A stretch of 64,000 nt of DNA from Cephalopachus bancanus (Eukaryota; Chordata; Mammalia; Primates; Tarsiidae): the NCBI GenBank assembly GCA_027257055.1, contig JAPVLO010000056.1, forward strand, positions 4,464,001 to 4,528,000, given 5' to 3'. The stretch's first letter is position 1. Each line of letters opens with the position of its first letter. The notes under the pieces were generated by a model. It was given only the letters and a program-made list of their open reading frames with translations, ran no database searches and was not told where the DNA came from. Both the position numbers and the translations under genes were made by a program. Below, piece after piece: positions 1-11,384 of this stretch.

Positions 1-49
1 AGTCTCCCAAAGTGCTGGGATTACAGGCATGAGCCACCATGCCCAGCAT
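1..49 (-). mobile_element. Alu, 5' end only (cut by window edge)
   Basis: The sequence is the reverse complement of an Alu 5' end, including the antisense form of the TGTAATCCCAGCACTTTGGG motif. The rest of the element lies outside the window. Confidence 0.9.
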
Positions 50-728
50 AGGATAGGTCGAACACAGTTCTGAGGGCAGCTGGAAAAACTTGCCTCAGAT
101 GTCTCTTTTGAAAACATCCACAGGACAAAAGTCTGCATCTGGTCCTGCATGCTTGGGGCGGCAGAAGATAAAACTTTCCCCTCCCCTGAATCCCCTGGAC
201 TAAGGATTCTGTCCTGGATAGCCAAAACTCAAGTGGTCTTAAGCCCATTGCTGAAGAAATTCTCCTCTTTGTTCCATAAAGTCGCTCTTTGATGTCACAG
301 GGCATTTTCTAGGGAAAACATGTGCCAAACTTCCCCTCTAATAAGTAGGCAATGTCCTCACAGCAAGACTAAGGAAGCAAAAGCCCCTATTTGGAAAGCC
401 CCAAGTGACCAGGTTTCTAACCCTCTGTGTTCTCATTCTCCTTCCTTGGCTCTGTGAAGATCCCTTTCTGAAGTCACCATAGCCTCTAATCCCATGAGGG
501 AATACAACCCAAAGAGCTCTGGTCCTCCACTTAATAACCTCAAGATCACCACCTTGTCACTTACCATCCTGGGATGTTGCGATGACTTTGAGCTACAGAA
601 GAAACTTTAACTCCTTCCAAAAAACACCCTGGGGGCTCACTGAGCAGGGACAGCTCTCCACCATAAACTTTTGTGTGGTTCCCATATTCTTAAATACTTT
701 GCACCATTAAGAATATTTCTCTGTGCTT
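50..728. other. Unassigned sequence; holds source copy of a 135-bp duplication
   Basis: I recognise no gene or named repeat here. Bases 199-333 are repeated at 1,074-1,208 with one mismatch. A 94-codon minus-strand frame at 21-305 starts inside the Alu and has no recognisable domain. Confidence 0.5.
199..333 (+). repeat. Local direct duplication, copy 1 (135 bp)
   Basis: All 135 bases match 1,074-1,208 without gaps, apart from G284 versus A1159, a CpG to CpA change. The copies are 875 bp apart. The second copy sits inside an L1 tail, so this one is probably the source. Confidence 0.95.
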
Positions 729-1258
729 CCCATTGAAACTGGACTGGATAACAAAAATGTGGCACATAAACACAATGGAATATTATGTAGCCATAAAGAA
801 GGACAAACATATGGACTTCGCAGCAACTTGGATGGATGTAGAGTCTATCATACTCAGTGATCTATCACAGAGACAAAGAACAGAGTACCATACGTTCTCA
901 CTCATAAGCAGACTCTGAACATTTACCATAATACTACAAGAAAGGGATTGGCAGTAGTGGGATACTAACGGCTTGGGGGTGGGGACACAATATCAATAAG
1001 GAGCTCAAACCAGGCAAAGCAGGAGCCAAAAGGAGGCCTAAACTTCACCTGCATGATGTCCACTTGTATACCTACTAAGGATTCTGTCCTGGATAGCCAA
1101 AACTCAAGTGGTCTTAAGCCCATTGCTGAAGAAATTCTCCTCTTTGTTCCATAAAGTCACTCTTTGATGTCACAGGGCATTTTCTAGGGAAAACATGTGC
1201 CAAACTTCATCTTTAAATTAAATTGTATCCTACATCTTTAAAATAAAATATGTTGAAA
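729..1258 (+). mobile_element. L1 3' end (ORF2 C-terminus and 3' UTR), interrupted
   Basis: The fragment begins in the last part of ORF2. The frame at 733-918 encodes the C-terminal end typical of L1 ORF2 (MEYY...AIKK, then a run ending in SLIS) and matches the equivalent part of the longer L1 at 57,373-57,615. A 3' UTR follows, related to that of the same L1. At 1,073 the UTR breaks off into a 135-bp copy of upstream DNA, then resumes at about 1,209 and ends in the CATCTTTAAAATAAAA-like tail. The fragment is 5'-truncated and inactive. Confidence 0.9.
1074..1208 (+). repeat. Local direct duplication, copy 2, inside the L1 3' tail
   Basis: This is a near-identical copy of 199-333. It replaces roughly 15 bp of L1 3' UTR expected between the GTATACCTA stretch and the terminal CATCTTTAAAATAAAA stretch. 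One mismatch in 135 bp implies a recent event, or an assembly artefact. Confidence 0.95.
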
Positions 1259-1499
1259 ACAAAAAACAATAGTTCTCTCTTGGGGGTGGGATTCTTGGGG
1301 GCACTTTCACTTTCTGTGTTTTTATATATCTGCATTGTTTGATTTTTGTAACCAACTATGATATGTGCAATTTAACAAATGTTTATATAAGTATACATTT
1401 AAACCTACTATTGGTGTTATGGTTGTTCCCAAGAGTGTGCAGTGCACAATGCCAGGAGCTAGAGGGAACTTCTGAAATCATCTATAAACCCTACTACTC

Positions 1500-1650
1500 C
1501 AACTATGGTCCATGACTCAGCAGCACCCATTTCACCTGGGACCTTGTTAGAAATGCAAAATTTCAGGCCAACCCTGGACCTGTTTAATCAGAGTCCACAT
1601 TGTAACAGATCCCCAGGTGATTCATATGCATATTAACATTTGAGAAGTTC
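1500..1650. mobile_element. MER5A-like hAT-Charlie fragment
   Basis: It shows the MER5A series of motifs: CTTGTTAGAAATGCAAA, a degraded AATCAGA block, CCCAGGTGATTC and a final TTTGAGAAG. Confidence 0.75.
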
Positions 1651-1654
1651 TTAT

Positions 1655-3074
1655 GCAGCCTAGCCAACTTCTGGATTTTACTGCTGAGGAACAGGAGGGG
1701 TGGGGGAATCATCTGTCAAAAGTCAGCACCAGAACTAGGGCTTCAACTTTTTGTCTGTAGGATCTTCAACTTATGATTTCAGGTTGGCCCTCTAGCTTGT
1801 GGTCTTCCTAGAACTGCTTATTTTTCTACACTTCATAAGAAAATGTATTCTAGGTCTCAGGGTAATATAGAAGGTGAACATTAATCCTTTAATACAGCTC
1901 AGTACTGCTAGGTAAGTAAGGTACTGGGAGGCTGGGAACTGGGTCTACCACTCTGGCATTGGGCCCCAAATAATATTCTAATAGTATTGAGGAGAAAGCC
2001 CAAGGTGGATTTAGGAACAAGTGAGGGTGGGAAAACCAGTAACACCAGCAAGATCAGGGCAGCTCTGGAAATTCAGGGAGGGGCAGGGGAAAGGTTTGGG
2101 AATCCCTTTGGTATCAGTTCCCATTTGTTCAGGTGCTGGAATGAGTCAAGTTCAGGCTGATGAGTTACGTAGAAGGGAACCATCTCTAATCGAGTTGCGA
2201 GTTATACACAAGGGTTAAAGAGACCAGTGGTACAGAGTTTGAATTCAGCTTCCTGTATGCACCCATGCAGACAAGATTATCCCAACTTGTTGGCAAGCCT
2301 GGGGTCTGCAGTGCTCTGACTGGAGTATGTCTGATGCAAGAAAATTCTGAGTGTGGCACCAACCAGGAGCAGGACTAGATTATGAGAGGGCTCTCTAGGG
2401 TCCCAGAGCTGGAACCAAGGAGTTTTTGCCTTAGACCATAGGAGATACTAAGACCAAAGGTGCCGGCTAAGTGAAAAATACACAGAAAAGGCAAAGCCCT
2501 AAGCATCCAAAGTACTGTTTGGAAATTAGCTACCATTCAGGGAATGAGCAACAGGGAGAAGCAGTCAGTAGGCGGTAAGAAGAATGGTCTAATTAGTAGC
2601 TCAGAGGTGAGCAATAGAGGAAAGCACAGTTTTGGCTCCACCAGTCTCTGGTTGTATGGGGTGAGTGGCTTCTTCTTTCAAAGGCATCATGCATCCAATT
2701 AATTACTATTATTTCAAGGTAATGCCATATATTTTTGTTCAGAATCAAAACACTGACTCTTGTAAGGAGTTGAATATAAAGTCATAGATTTTTAGGGGAA
2801 AACAAACAAACAAACATTGCCTTACCTCAGGATGAACTTCTGTGAGGTTTGATTAATAAGTGGCAGGGAGGAATCCAAAAGTCTCACCCCAGAGTCAGAG
2901 TCCTCAAGCAAAAAGCTGTAGTGTGTTGACATTAGGACTAAGCTCTGGCCCAAGCTTAGTCCTGAGCAGCCTTTCCTCTTCCTCACAGGTATGCACGCCT
3001 CTATAAGCAGCCCTACTCTGCCTTCCCTAGGGCTCCAGGCTTCCATCTTTAGGGAAGGAAAAATGTCTTTTCCC
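1655..3074. other. Unassigned, low-repeat sequence
   Basis: I see no convincing gene or recent repeat. The open frames at 2,021-2,218 (+) and 2,822-3,046 (-) are short and show no recognisable domain. Confidence 0.5.
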
Positions 3075-3625
3075 CTCCCTTCCTAGGGACAGGCTTGAGG
3101 CCCCTTTACCAAAAGACAGATTGACAAGAAACAAAATACAAGTTTATTTAATATGTATTTATGTATATGTATCAGTGTATTTATTTAATATAGTAAATAA
3201 GTTTTATATAATGCAGAAGCCTACATAAGGAAATAAAGACCCAAATAAACAGTTAAATTTGAATAGTTTTATGCCAGATTTGATGAAGAGTGAACAGCCG
3301 TGGAGAAACAGGATAGGGCAAAACGGGTATGATCTAAGGTTTATAAACCAGGAAAACTTTATCAAGGCCTATTAGTTCAAGTTCTTCTCTGTGTCCCTGC
3401 CTCTGTGTCAAAGAAAAGAATGTTCCCATCCTCTGGGTGTAGGTGGGGCACCTCTCACAAGAGGGTCTTATGACCTCCTTCAGAGGAAGGTCAGAAAATC
3501 CTTCCTAAGTATTATGACCTACTTTAGGGGAAAAGGGTAAGGAAAGGTCAGAGTGACTCTCTGCTTCTGGGGTTTTCCTCAATATGTCCAGATGCCATAT
3601 TTTGGGGTATCATGTCTCAAACACA
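3075..3625 (-). mobile_element. Probable solo LTR (ERV1/MER34-like), antisense
   Basis: Read on the minus strand it starts TGTGTTTGAGACATGATACC, has a CCCCAAAATATGGC stretch and later an AATAAACTTGT polyadenylation-type motif with a T-rich tract behind it. That is the layout of a retroviral LTR. The family name is from memory, and no coding region or second LTR is visible. Confidence 0.5.
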
Positions 3626-3789
3626 ATCACCTCACCAAACTTAGTGCACTGAATTGTAAATTGTACGGGAGACTCTTTGAGTGCAAACTGTGTCATATAC
3701 AGGGGTGACCATCGCACTTAGTACAGTGGAAGACACATATATGCTCAGTCTAAAATATCTGTTGATTAGCTATATGCCCTGAGAATCTG

Positions 3790-4240
3790 ATAAAACTACT
3801 GTTCCAGATATGGCAGACTGGCACTCAAAATCCGTCTCATCCTCTTTCTAGTATATATCCCCGTAAGTGAAAGCTAGAGAGGTAAAAATATATATGTCCT
3901 AGACTCTCTTGCAGCTAAGCGCTGGATGAGATTTACATTTGGCCAATTAGAGGCAGGGGTATAAATTCTAGAATAGAGAAGTGAGGGGACATGCTTTTGC
4001 AACCCTGATGGTCAGCACAGTTGAGAGGGCATTTGTTTTCTCTGCAGCACCATCAGTGGAGGAATCAATACCAAGACACTTGCTTTGTGGGATCAGGAGA
4101 CAGGGCCCAGACTGTAGCAGGAATAACGTGGCTCTTCCAGGTCAGAGCAGTGCTGCAATAGTTTTGGAACAAAAGGTTCCATTTCAAATAAAGTCCAAGA
4201 AAAGAAGATAGATGGTGATCTCCGTATTTTCCACAGCTTT
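3790..4240 (+). mobile_element. Possible ancient MaLR/MLT1-type LTR
   Basis: It contains the CTCTTGCAGCTA...GGATG...GGCCAATTAGAGGCA arrangement seen in old mammalian LTRs. It ends near an AATAAAGTCC motif at 4,187-4,196. The boundaries are uncertain. A 76-codon frame inside it (3,981-4,211) is not a recognisable gene. Confidence 0.35.
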
Positions 4241-4507
4241 GAAGTCATTTCTAAAAGCTCAATATAGACTCCATTTCTTCAGCCCTCCCAATGACTCTAC
4301 AAACAATTTAATGCTAAATTTTTTTAGTTAGGACATTGTCTCAGCTGCTTCACCAGATAAATGACAATCCCTTAAACAAGGTAAAATTTTTGTTTCTCTC
4401 TCAAATAAAATGATAAGCTGCTAGGCAGTCCCAGGCAGTACAGTGGCTTTATCTCCCAAGATCATTCAAGGGTTCGGTTTTCTTCTTTCTTGGTGTCCTA
4501 TTATCAC

Positions 4508-4937
4508 CCTCTAGAGCAGCATCTCCAACATTTTTGGCATCAGGGACTGGTTTTGTGAAAGAATTTTCCCATGGGTTGGGGGGCGGGATGTGCAGTCAAA
4601 CCTCACTGCTAATGTTAATCTGTATTTGCAGCCACTCCCCAGCACTGGCATCACCACCTCAGATCATCAGATGTTAGATTCTCCTAAGGAGTTCCCAACC
4701 TAGATCCCTTGCATTTACAGCTCACAATAGGGTTTGTGCTCCTATGAGAATCTAATGCTGCTGCCAATATGACAAGAGATGGAGCTCAGACAGTAATGCA
4801 AGCAATAGGGAATGGCTGTGAATACAGATGAAACTTCACCCACTCACCTGCCTCTCACCTCCTGCTGTGCAGCCCGGTTACTAACAGGCCACAAACTGGT
4901 ACCTGTCCATGGCCTAGGGGTTGGGGAGCCCTGCCTT
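4508..4937 (-). mobile_element. MER1-type hAT-Charlie MITE
   Basis: Both MER1 ends are present: on the plus strand it opens CAGCATCTCCAACATTTTTG and closes GGGTTGGGGAGCCCTGCC, an imperfect terminal inverted repeat. Internal MER1 motifs include CAGCCACTCCCCA, TTAGATTCTCCTAAGGAG and TGAGAATCTAATGC. It is non-autonomous and has no transposase remnant. Confidence 0.8.
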
Positions 4938-5734
4938 ACAGTGTTCCCTAATCCCATGGTTGAAGTTATTCCCCAACACCCTGTTCCAAATTCCAGTATG
5001 TGGGAAACGCAAGAGGAAATAGAGGGGAAGCAGCTTCCTTTTCAGAAAATGGCCTAAAACTTCATATGTCACTTTCATACACATCCCATCAGCCATAACA
5101 CCCTCAGGACCACACCTAGCTGCAAGGAGACCTACACATATAATTGCTCTGGAGGTGCTGAATAAATACCCAACTAAAACTTGGATGGAGTTGGAGCTCT
5201 AGTCCTAAAACGAAGGGAATCATGGATATTGGTGAATAATAGTCTTTTCCATAGCCCGACCAAAAACATAAAATTATGTTCTGCTTAAACTAACTAGAGC
5301 AATTAGATTCTCTGCAACTGAAAACTGTCTCAGCTACTTAAGTTGATATCAAGAGGGAGCTTCTATCTTGTTTCAGAATAGAATCAAGTGATAGCCACAG
5401 AGTCCAGTTTGTGTCCAGTGGTCCCATTAGCGAGACAAAAAGTAGCCATAGGACTAAGATGTGGCTTCTGAGAAACATACAACACAGTTGAAAACTTCAA
5501 ATTAAACACAAGAATGGCCTTGTAGCAAGCAAACAAAAAACTGATTGCTACACTTGTTAGGCTGACGTACGAGTCATGTTGATTGAAAATGAAGATTTCA
5601 GGTCATGGGATACTGCATAATAAATTCTATTTTGGAAGAGACTGACAGAAGATATGGGCATCTCCTTGTTACAAGGAAAATTTAGCTGAGAGGCAGGTGC
5701 TAATATTTATTGGGTGCCTTATTTCCAAGCATGG
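4938..5734. other. Unassigned sequence
   Basis: I see no gene. The frames at 4,812-5,057 and 4,914-5,096 overlap the end of the MER1 copy on opposite strands and have no recognisable motifs. Confidence 0.5.
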
Positions 5735-5736
5735 TA

Positions 5737-6261
5737 CAGTAGTGCCCCCTTACCTCTGTTTTCACTTTTGGCAGTTTCAGTTTGCAGTTCAAAAACATTA
5801 AATGGAAAATTCCAGAAATAAACAATTCATAATTTTGAAATTGTGCACCATTCTGAGAAGTGTGATGAAATCTCACGGTCTCCCACCAGGGACATGAATC
5901 ATCTCTTTGTCCAGTGTATCCACGCTGTCCATACTACCTGCCCAATAGTGGCTTAGTAGCTGTCTTGGTTGTCAGATTAACTGTCACATTATATCTCAGT
6001 GCTTGTTCAAGTAATCCTTAATTTCCTTAATAATGGCCCCAAAGCACAAGAGTAATGATGCTAACATGTTGTTACCATTGGTCTATTTTTTATTAGTTAT
6101 TGTTGTTAATCTCATACTGTACCTAATATATAAATTAAACTTTATTGTAGGTACATATGTATAAAAGAAAACAGCAGGTGTAGAGTTCGATACTATCCAT
6201 GGTTTCAGACATCCACTGGGGATCTTGGGACATATCCCTCAAGGATAAGGGAGGACAACTA
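5737..6261. mobile_element. Tigger-type (TcMar) DNA transposon, near-complete MITE
   Basis: It runs from CAGTAGTGCCCCCTTACC to GGATAAGGGAGGACAACTA, degraded inverted termini flanked by TA on both sides (5,735-5,736 and 6,262-6,263), as expected for Tc1/mariner-type insertion. The middle contains the Tigger-like stretch AATGGAAAATTCCAGAAATA. There is no intact transposase. Confidence 0.85.
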
Positions 6262-6329
6262 TACTACATATTTGCCTTAGTTTGGGTTCCCCCATTAGCA
6301 TCATGTTTACTAATAACACTTTATATGAA

Positions 6330-6520
6330 TATCTTAATACACATACCAGTACCCTATAAGAAAGGCATTATTACTAGCATTTAGAGTTGAGGAAACTGAA
6401 ACGCAATGAGAGTAAGCAACTTTCCTACTTTCATGTGAGTAGTGTAAGTGATGGGGCGGGTTTCAAACCCATGCAATCTATAGTCTATGCTCTTCAGCAC
6501 TTCTCTATATGATTGGCATG
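6330..6520 (-). mobile_element. MIR fragment
   Basis: It has the antisense MIR core: GAGGAAACTGAAACGCAATGAGAG, then GTAAGCAACTTTCC, then TTTCAAACCCATGC. Confidence 0.7.
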
Positions 6521-6784
6521 CTTAGCTGTGATTACATTTTCCCTGTTTTGTCCCTTAAGATGGTGACCACAGCCCCAGATCAAAGACTTAAAAATTTGCC
6601 AAAGGATCCAGATAGCCTAGAGAGCCTTGTACATAACTAGCCTCTATGAATTAAAAAACAACAAGACTTCATCAGTGCCTATGCTTTGCTTACAGTATAA
6701 GATGTAGTCCCTGCCCTTAAGTAGTTTAAATGTTCCCTAGGAGTCACATGAGATAAGTAGCCATCAATGTAGGGGCTAGAGAAA

Positions 6785-7383
6785 AACCTACATATTCATT
6801 AAACAAATATTTAAGGAGTAGTAAAAAAAAATGCCAGACCCAGGGTTTTATAAGAGACAACAAAAGTGGCAAGATTTCTGCTCTCATAAACCCCCAAATC
6901 TAACCGTTGAGATAGATATTAAATAAATAATTATAGATTGCATGACCTGCCTTAAATCGTATACAAGTATACTATAAAGTATGCTGTAAGAAAAATGGCA
7001 TGTGGCTGTTCGTGTAGGCTTGGATGGCAGAGACTGAAAAAACGTTTAGCCTTGATTCAGCAAAATAAAGAATTAGAGAGAACATTTTTGTACCCAGGGA
7101 ACAACAAATATAGAGTCTGTGGGGTGGCACAGAGCTCTGTGAGGGCCACTGTGGCCAGGATATAGTGACCAAGGGGAAGAGTGGGTTAGGCAAGGTTGGA
7201 GACGTTGGAAATCAAGCAAGGCCTTGTGAACCAGGCAAGGAGCTTTAGTTGTTGTAAGTGAAGGAAATCCATTGTAAGTTTAGACAGAGAAATGACTATA
7301 TGATTTACGTATTAAGACAATCAATGTGGTTGCAATAAGCATGGATTATAGAGAGTTGAGAGTGGAAAAACAGGAAACCAGTT
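6785..7383 (-). mobile_element. L2 relic
   Basis: It opens with the reverse complement of the L2 3' end (TTCATTAAACAAATATTTAAGGAG) and continues into a diverged block containing AAGGCCTTGTGAACC and CAAGGAGCTTTAG, as in antisense L2. The trimeric Alu follows at 7,401. Confidence 0.65.
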
Positions 7384-7400
7384 AAAAGCATTTGCTGCTG

Positions 7401-7790
7401 TAATCCCAGCACCTTGGGAGGCCGAGGTGAAGGGATTGCCTGAGTCCATGGGTTCGAGAACAGCCTGGGCAACTTGGCGAGACCTCATCTTTACAATAAA
7501 TCAAAAAATTAGGACCGGGCTTGGTGGCTCAGCCTGTAACCCAAGCACTTTGGGAGGCAGAGGCGAGTGGATTGCCTGAGCCTGCGGGTTCGAGACCAGC
7601 CCAGGCAACTTGGAGAGACTTTGTCTCTACAACAAATCCAAAATTAGCTGGCCATGGTAGCGCATACCTGTAGTTCCAGCTACTCGGAAGTCTGAGGCGG
7701 AAGGATCACCAGAGCCCAGCAGGTCGACGCCTGGGAGCATGCCACTGCACTCCAACCTGGGTAACGGAGAGAGATTCCAACTCAAAAAAA
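7401..7790 (+). mobile_element. Three-monomer Alu (left-left-right)
   Basis: A 5'-truncated left monomer (7,401-7,512) is followed by a complete left monomer that restarts at GACCGGGCTTGGTGGCTCA (about 7,513), then a right monomer and an A tail. The unit is flanked by a 17-bp target-site duplication, AAAAGCATTTGCTGCTG at 7,384-7,400 and AAAAGCTTTTGCTGTTG at 7,791-7,807 (two mismatches). It was therefore inserted as one piece. Confidence 0.9.
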
Positions 7791-7879
7791 AAAAGCTTTT
7801 GCTGTTGTCCAGGTCTTTGAGTGCTACATTCCAGATACTTTCCACTATCCAACAATGTATACTTTGAGATGCTGGGGCT

Positions 7880-8450
7880 AGAACTCTGCAAACTACATTT
7901 CAGCTTGGCTGGTTACTGCTGAGCTCAGTCCAAAGGAGGTGACAGCAGGACACCTGCTTCTTCATGTTTGCTTCCTGTTCCAGTTTACTTCTTGTTCCTG
8001 TCTGTGTTCATGAGAACTGTCTCTTCATCCCAGCAGCAGCAGATCCTTTCAGAAGCAACCCTTAAATACAGTTTTTCAGCATTCACTAGATTGACCTCAC
8101 TTTGGCCCCTCAGTGACTCAACGATCAGGTCCCCGGCCAATGGAACCCACCCTTCGGATTCGGAAACACTATTAGCCACCAGGCAGTGCCTCTTCTCAGA
8201 GTCTGTTTCAGTTATGTCCACCCTCCCGCACCCGATATTTCTAAGTTTTGATCAGCCAACCTCTTACTTTTGTTGTCCCAGCCCTAAGGCAGCTGCTTCC
8301 TGTTGCTGGCCCTGTGATAACTTAGCATTCTCTTTTTGCATTTTAGTTGTTGAACTCCCAGACAGTAATCCCCTATGTTAAATTCTCCCTGTTAAAATAA
8401 CTGGTGTATTTCCCTCTCCTGACTGGACCTTTACTGACACGACATGGGTT
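7880..8450 (+). other. Possible old LTR-like repeat containing a 137-codon open frame
   Basis: The end of the block (AAATAACTGGTGTATTTCCCTCTCCTGACTGGACC-like, near 8,395-8,430) resembles the 3' end of an old LTR repeat. The frame at 7,968-8,381 (+) is the longest open stretch here outside Alu and L1 sequence: 137 codons, hydrophobic N-terminus, ten cysteines and no recognisable domain. I do not call it a gene. Confidence 0.3.
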
Positions 8451-8539
8451 TTTTTTCCTTCCTTAACCTTTAGTTATTATTTTTATTGCATCATCTAAAA
8501 GTGTAAGCAAATAAAACGACAGACACAGTCACAGAGTAC

Positions 8540-8678
8540 GTATAAGCTTTGCAATCAGGAAAACAGCAGAGCTATTTACTAGCAGTGTGACCACAAGTTT
8601 GGCCCTCAACCTCTGTGAATCTTAGTTTCTGTATCTATGAAATAAGCATAGTAAAACTCTACTTAGAATGCTTATTGT
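8540..8678 (+). mobile_element. MIR fragment
   Basis: It shows AGCAGTGTGACC, CCTCAACCTCTGTGAATCTTAGTTTC and TATGAAATAAGCATAGTA, the MIR core in sense. The next Alu is inserted directly behind it. Confidence 0.75.
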
Positions 8679-8980
8679 GGGCCAGGCATAGTGTTTCATG
8701 CCTGAATTCCCAGCACTTTGGGAGGCCAAAGCGGGAAGACTGCTTGAGCCCAGGAGTTTGAGACCAGTCTAGGTAATGTAGTAAGACCTTGTCTCTACAA
8801 AATATTTTAAAAATTAGCCACGTGTGGTGATGTGCACCTATAGTCCCAGTTATTCAGGAGGATGAGGTGGAAGGATTGCCACAGCCCAGAGGGTTGAGGC
8901 TGCAGTGAACTGATATCAAGTTACTGCATTCCAGCCTGGGTAACAGAGTGAGACATTGACTCACACAACAACAACAAAAA
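8679..8980 (+). mobile_element. AluJ-like element
   Basis: This full-length dimeric Alu has the older pattern GGGAAGACTGCTTGAGCCCAGGAGTTTGAGACC, unlike most Alus here. It ends in a (CAA)n-type tail. Its divergence is consistent with an early primate insertion. Confidence 0.9.
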
Positions 8981-9899
8981 GAATGTTCAATGGGATGGAC
9001 TGGCTCATGCCAGACACACAACAGGAATGGTTGTGGCAACTATTATTATTAAAGTATCTTTCATAGAAAGTGTTTGACTTTTGATAAGTAGTTTATTCAA
9101 CAAATATTTTAGAACATGCTCTGTAAATGTTCATTTTCTTCCTATTCTCTCTTGCCAGCCTGCAGATGCTTCTGATTCATGACTTCCCCTCTCATACATG
9201 TTCTTCAGACTTGCCTCCATTTTCTCCCTCCCAAACCAGAATCTTCACAGGGTCAGGAAGAAAGCACTCAACACAATACAAGACATCCTCCATAGATTCG
9301 GTAATCATTTGTTGAGTAACCTTTGCTTGCTAACTTCTCACTGCTGGCTTTTTTTGGTTCCTTACAGCCTCTAAATATGTTGGCTTCCCTCAAGATACCT
9401 GTGACCGGACTGAAACATCAGGGCAAAAAAGTAGAGCAGGAAAAATGAAAGGAAGATCCCCACTTTCCACCACATGCCGTGGCTGCCTATTTCAAGGCCA
9501 GTAACACTTCAACAACCAGCTTCCCTTTAACTCTGTCCAGCTGGAGCCCTAACAGCCACCCAGGGCTGGCAGCTAAGACCCATCAGCAGTTGATTAAGGG
9601 GTAATTAGCAAGCTCAGTCAGGATCATTAGCATTTCTACATTCCCATTTGTAAATCATAACTGACTTGGGTGAGGTGAAGAAACAGCTGATGGGGAAATT
9701 CTGGAAATTCATCAGCGGGTCCAGCTGGAGTGCCCCCTGGGGATCCTTGGAAACCTCATTAGGCCAGATGCCAGTGGATTCCCTGGCACCCCCAACTCCC
9801 CTCCTGACCCCCAACACTATTCTTAGGGGGAGCGATCACCAATACCTCCACACCTCCCTTACAGCATAGAAATACAAATGTCTCCTCTCCTAGGAAGGG
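8981..9899. other. Low-repeat block, possible conserved regulatory DNA
   Basis: No transposable element is evident between about 9,060 and 9,899. It contains GATTAAGGGGTAATTAGC, with the homeodomain-type core TAATTA at 9,602-9,607, and several CAGCTG/CCAGCTGG E-box-like sites. The open frames are short and overlap on both strands. Confidence 0.35.
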
Positions 9900-10040
9900 A
9901 ATGGTCATGTTAGAAAAAACAAACTTTGGAAGTAGGCAGACTAGGGTTGGAAACTCAGCTCCCATACATGTTAACTTGGTGACCTTGGACAAGTCACTCA
10001 ACTTCTACATCCGTTTCATGATTAGAAACATACTCTTTGT
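9900..10040 (+). mobile_element. MIR fragment
   Basis: It contains the MIR sense core GTGACCTTGGACAAGTCACTCAACTTCT. Confidence 0.8.
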
Positions 10041-10810
10041 CCTTGCGGAAGAATTTTTTTTTCTTAATTTAACAAATCTAAATGGTATTTGACAATAAAA
10101 AGATAAGTGGTTGCCATGGGGCCAAGGGAAAGAAGGAGGTGAGATGAACAGGTAGAGTTCAAGGAATTTTTTTAGGGCAGTGACACTATCTATGATATCC
10201 TGATGGCCAGTATATGACATCAAGCATTTGTCAAAACACCTAGAATGTACAACACATTCTGTATTTCTAACAAGCAGCACAGCAGGTCTACAGCCTGGAG
10301 TAACAAGGCTCAAGATTGCAAGAATAATCATCTAAGAAAAGCAACTGGGAAATAGCAGGTGTTCAATAAAGCAGGACAGTTGTTAACATGATCTCTTTAT
10401 CTGCCATTGTCCAGGCACTTTGGGGTCGAAAGAGTCCAACATCCAACTCTACTATTAGCTAAATGAATACCCCAAATTTCAGGAACTTTGCACTTCAATA
10501 ACTGGATTCATTTAAAAATAATATTGACAGATAAAATACAGGGCACCCAGTTAAATTAGAATTCTAGACAAGCAACAACAATCTTTAGTATAAATGTGTC
10601 CCATGTAAGTATGTTCCCAGGAGCCAATTCGCTTAACCTCTCTTTGGTCACTTTCTTGTCCTCCTTCCCTTCCTCCTGAACAAGTGGCCAGCAAAGACAG
10701 TCTGAGTGGGAATACTGAGTGTGAGCAGGGACGGCTGCTATTCATTTCTGTCAAGTCACTATCACCATGGTGTACCTGACTTCACAGTTTGCAAAGCACT
10801 TTCACATTCT
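10041..10810. other. Unassigned sequence
   Basis: I see no gene. A 108-codon minus-strand frame at 10,005-10,331 partly overlaps the MIR and has no recognisable domain. Confidence 0.5.
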
Positions 10811-10975
10811 TGAGTTCAGAGTTTTGCAACCTTGAGCACACACACAAATCACTTGGGAATCTTGCTGAAGTACAGATTTTGATTCAGTAGATCTGCGGTT
10901 CCACATTTCTAACAAGGTCCAAGTGATGCTGGTACTGCTGGTCTGTGGCCCACTCTGAGTAGCAGGGGTTTAGAT
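10811..10975. mobile_element. MER5A-like fragment
   Basis: It follows the MER5A order: TTTTGCAACCTTGAG, AAATCACTTGGGAATCTTG, TTGATTCAGTAG, then CTAACAAGGTCCAAGTGATG. Confidence 0.75.
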
Positions 10976-11149
10976 AATCCCAGGAGGGTAGGCTGTGTCA
11001 TCCCCATTTCGTAGTTGAAAAACTAAGGCTTGGATTCAGTGAGCATTCTCCGGGCTGAACACAGAGGGGAGACTGGGGAGGGAGACTGAGCGAGAGAAAA
11101 TGAGAGAGAGGGGTACTAAGATGCATGTGAGGTTCTACTGTACTGTACT

Positions 11150-11310
11150 GCCTAAATAGGAAAGAGATATCCTGGGCCTGCATTCCCATTCACAGGCTGT
11201 GTGGTCTTGGAAAAATTACTCGGCCTCTCTGAATCTCAGGTATCTTAACAGTAAGGCAGGAGGGTGACAAACAGCTAACCCCTGAGAGGCTAATGAGAGG
11301 ATCCTTGAAA
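11150..11310 (+). mobile_element. MIR fragment
   Basis: The sense MIR core is visible as GTGTGGTCTTGGAAAAATTACTCGGCCTCTCTGAATCTCAG. Confidence 0.7.
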
Positions 11311-11384
11311 AGATTTATATTCTGTAACATAATTCCAATGCAATGTTGTTTTTATGAAATCCTGTGTATAACCGTTTAAAAGAC

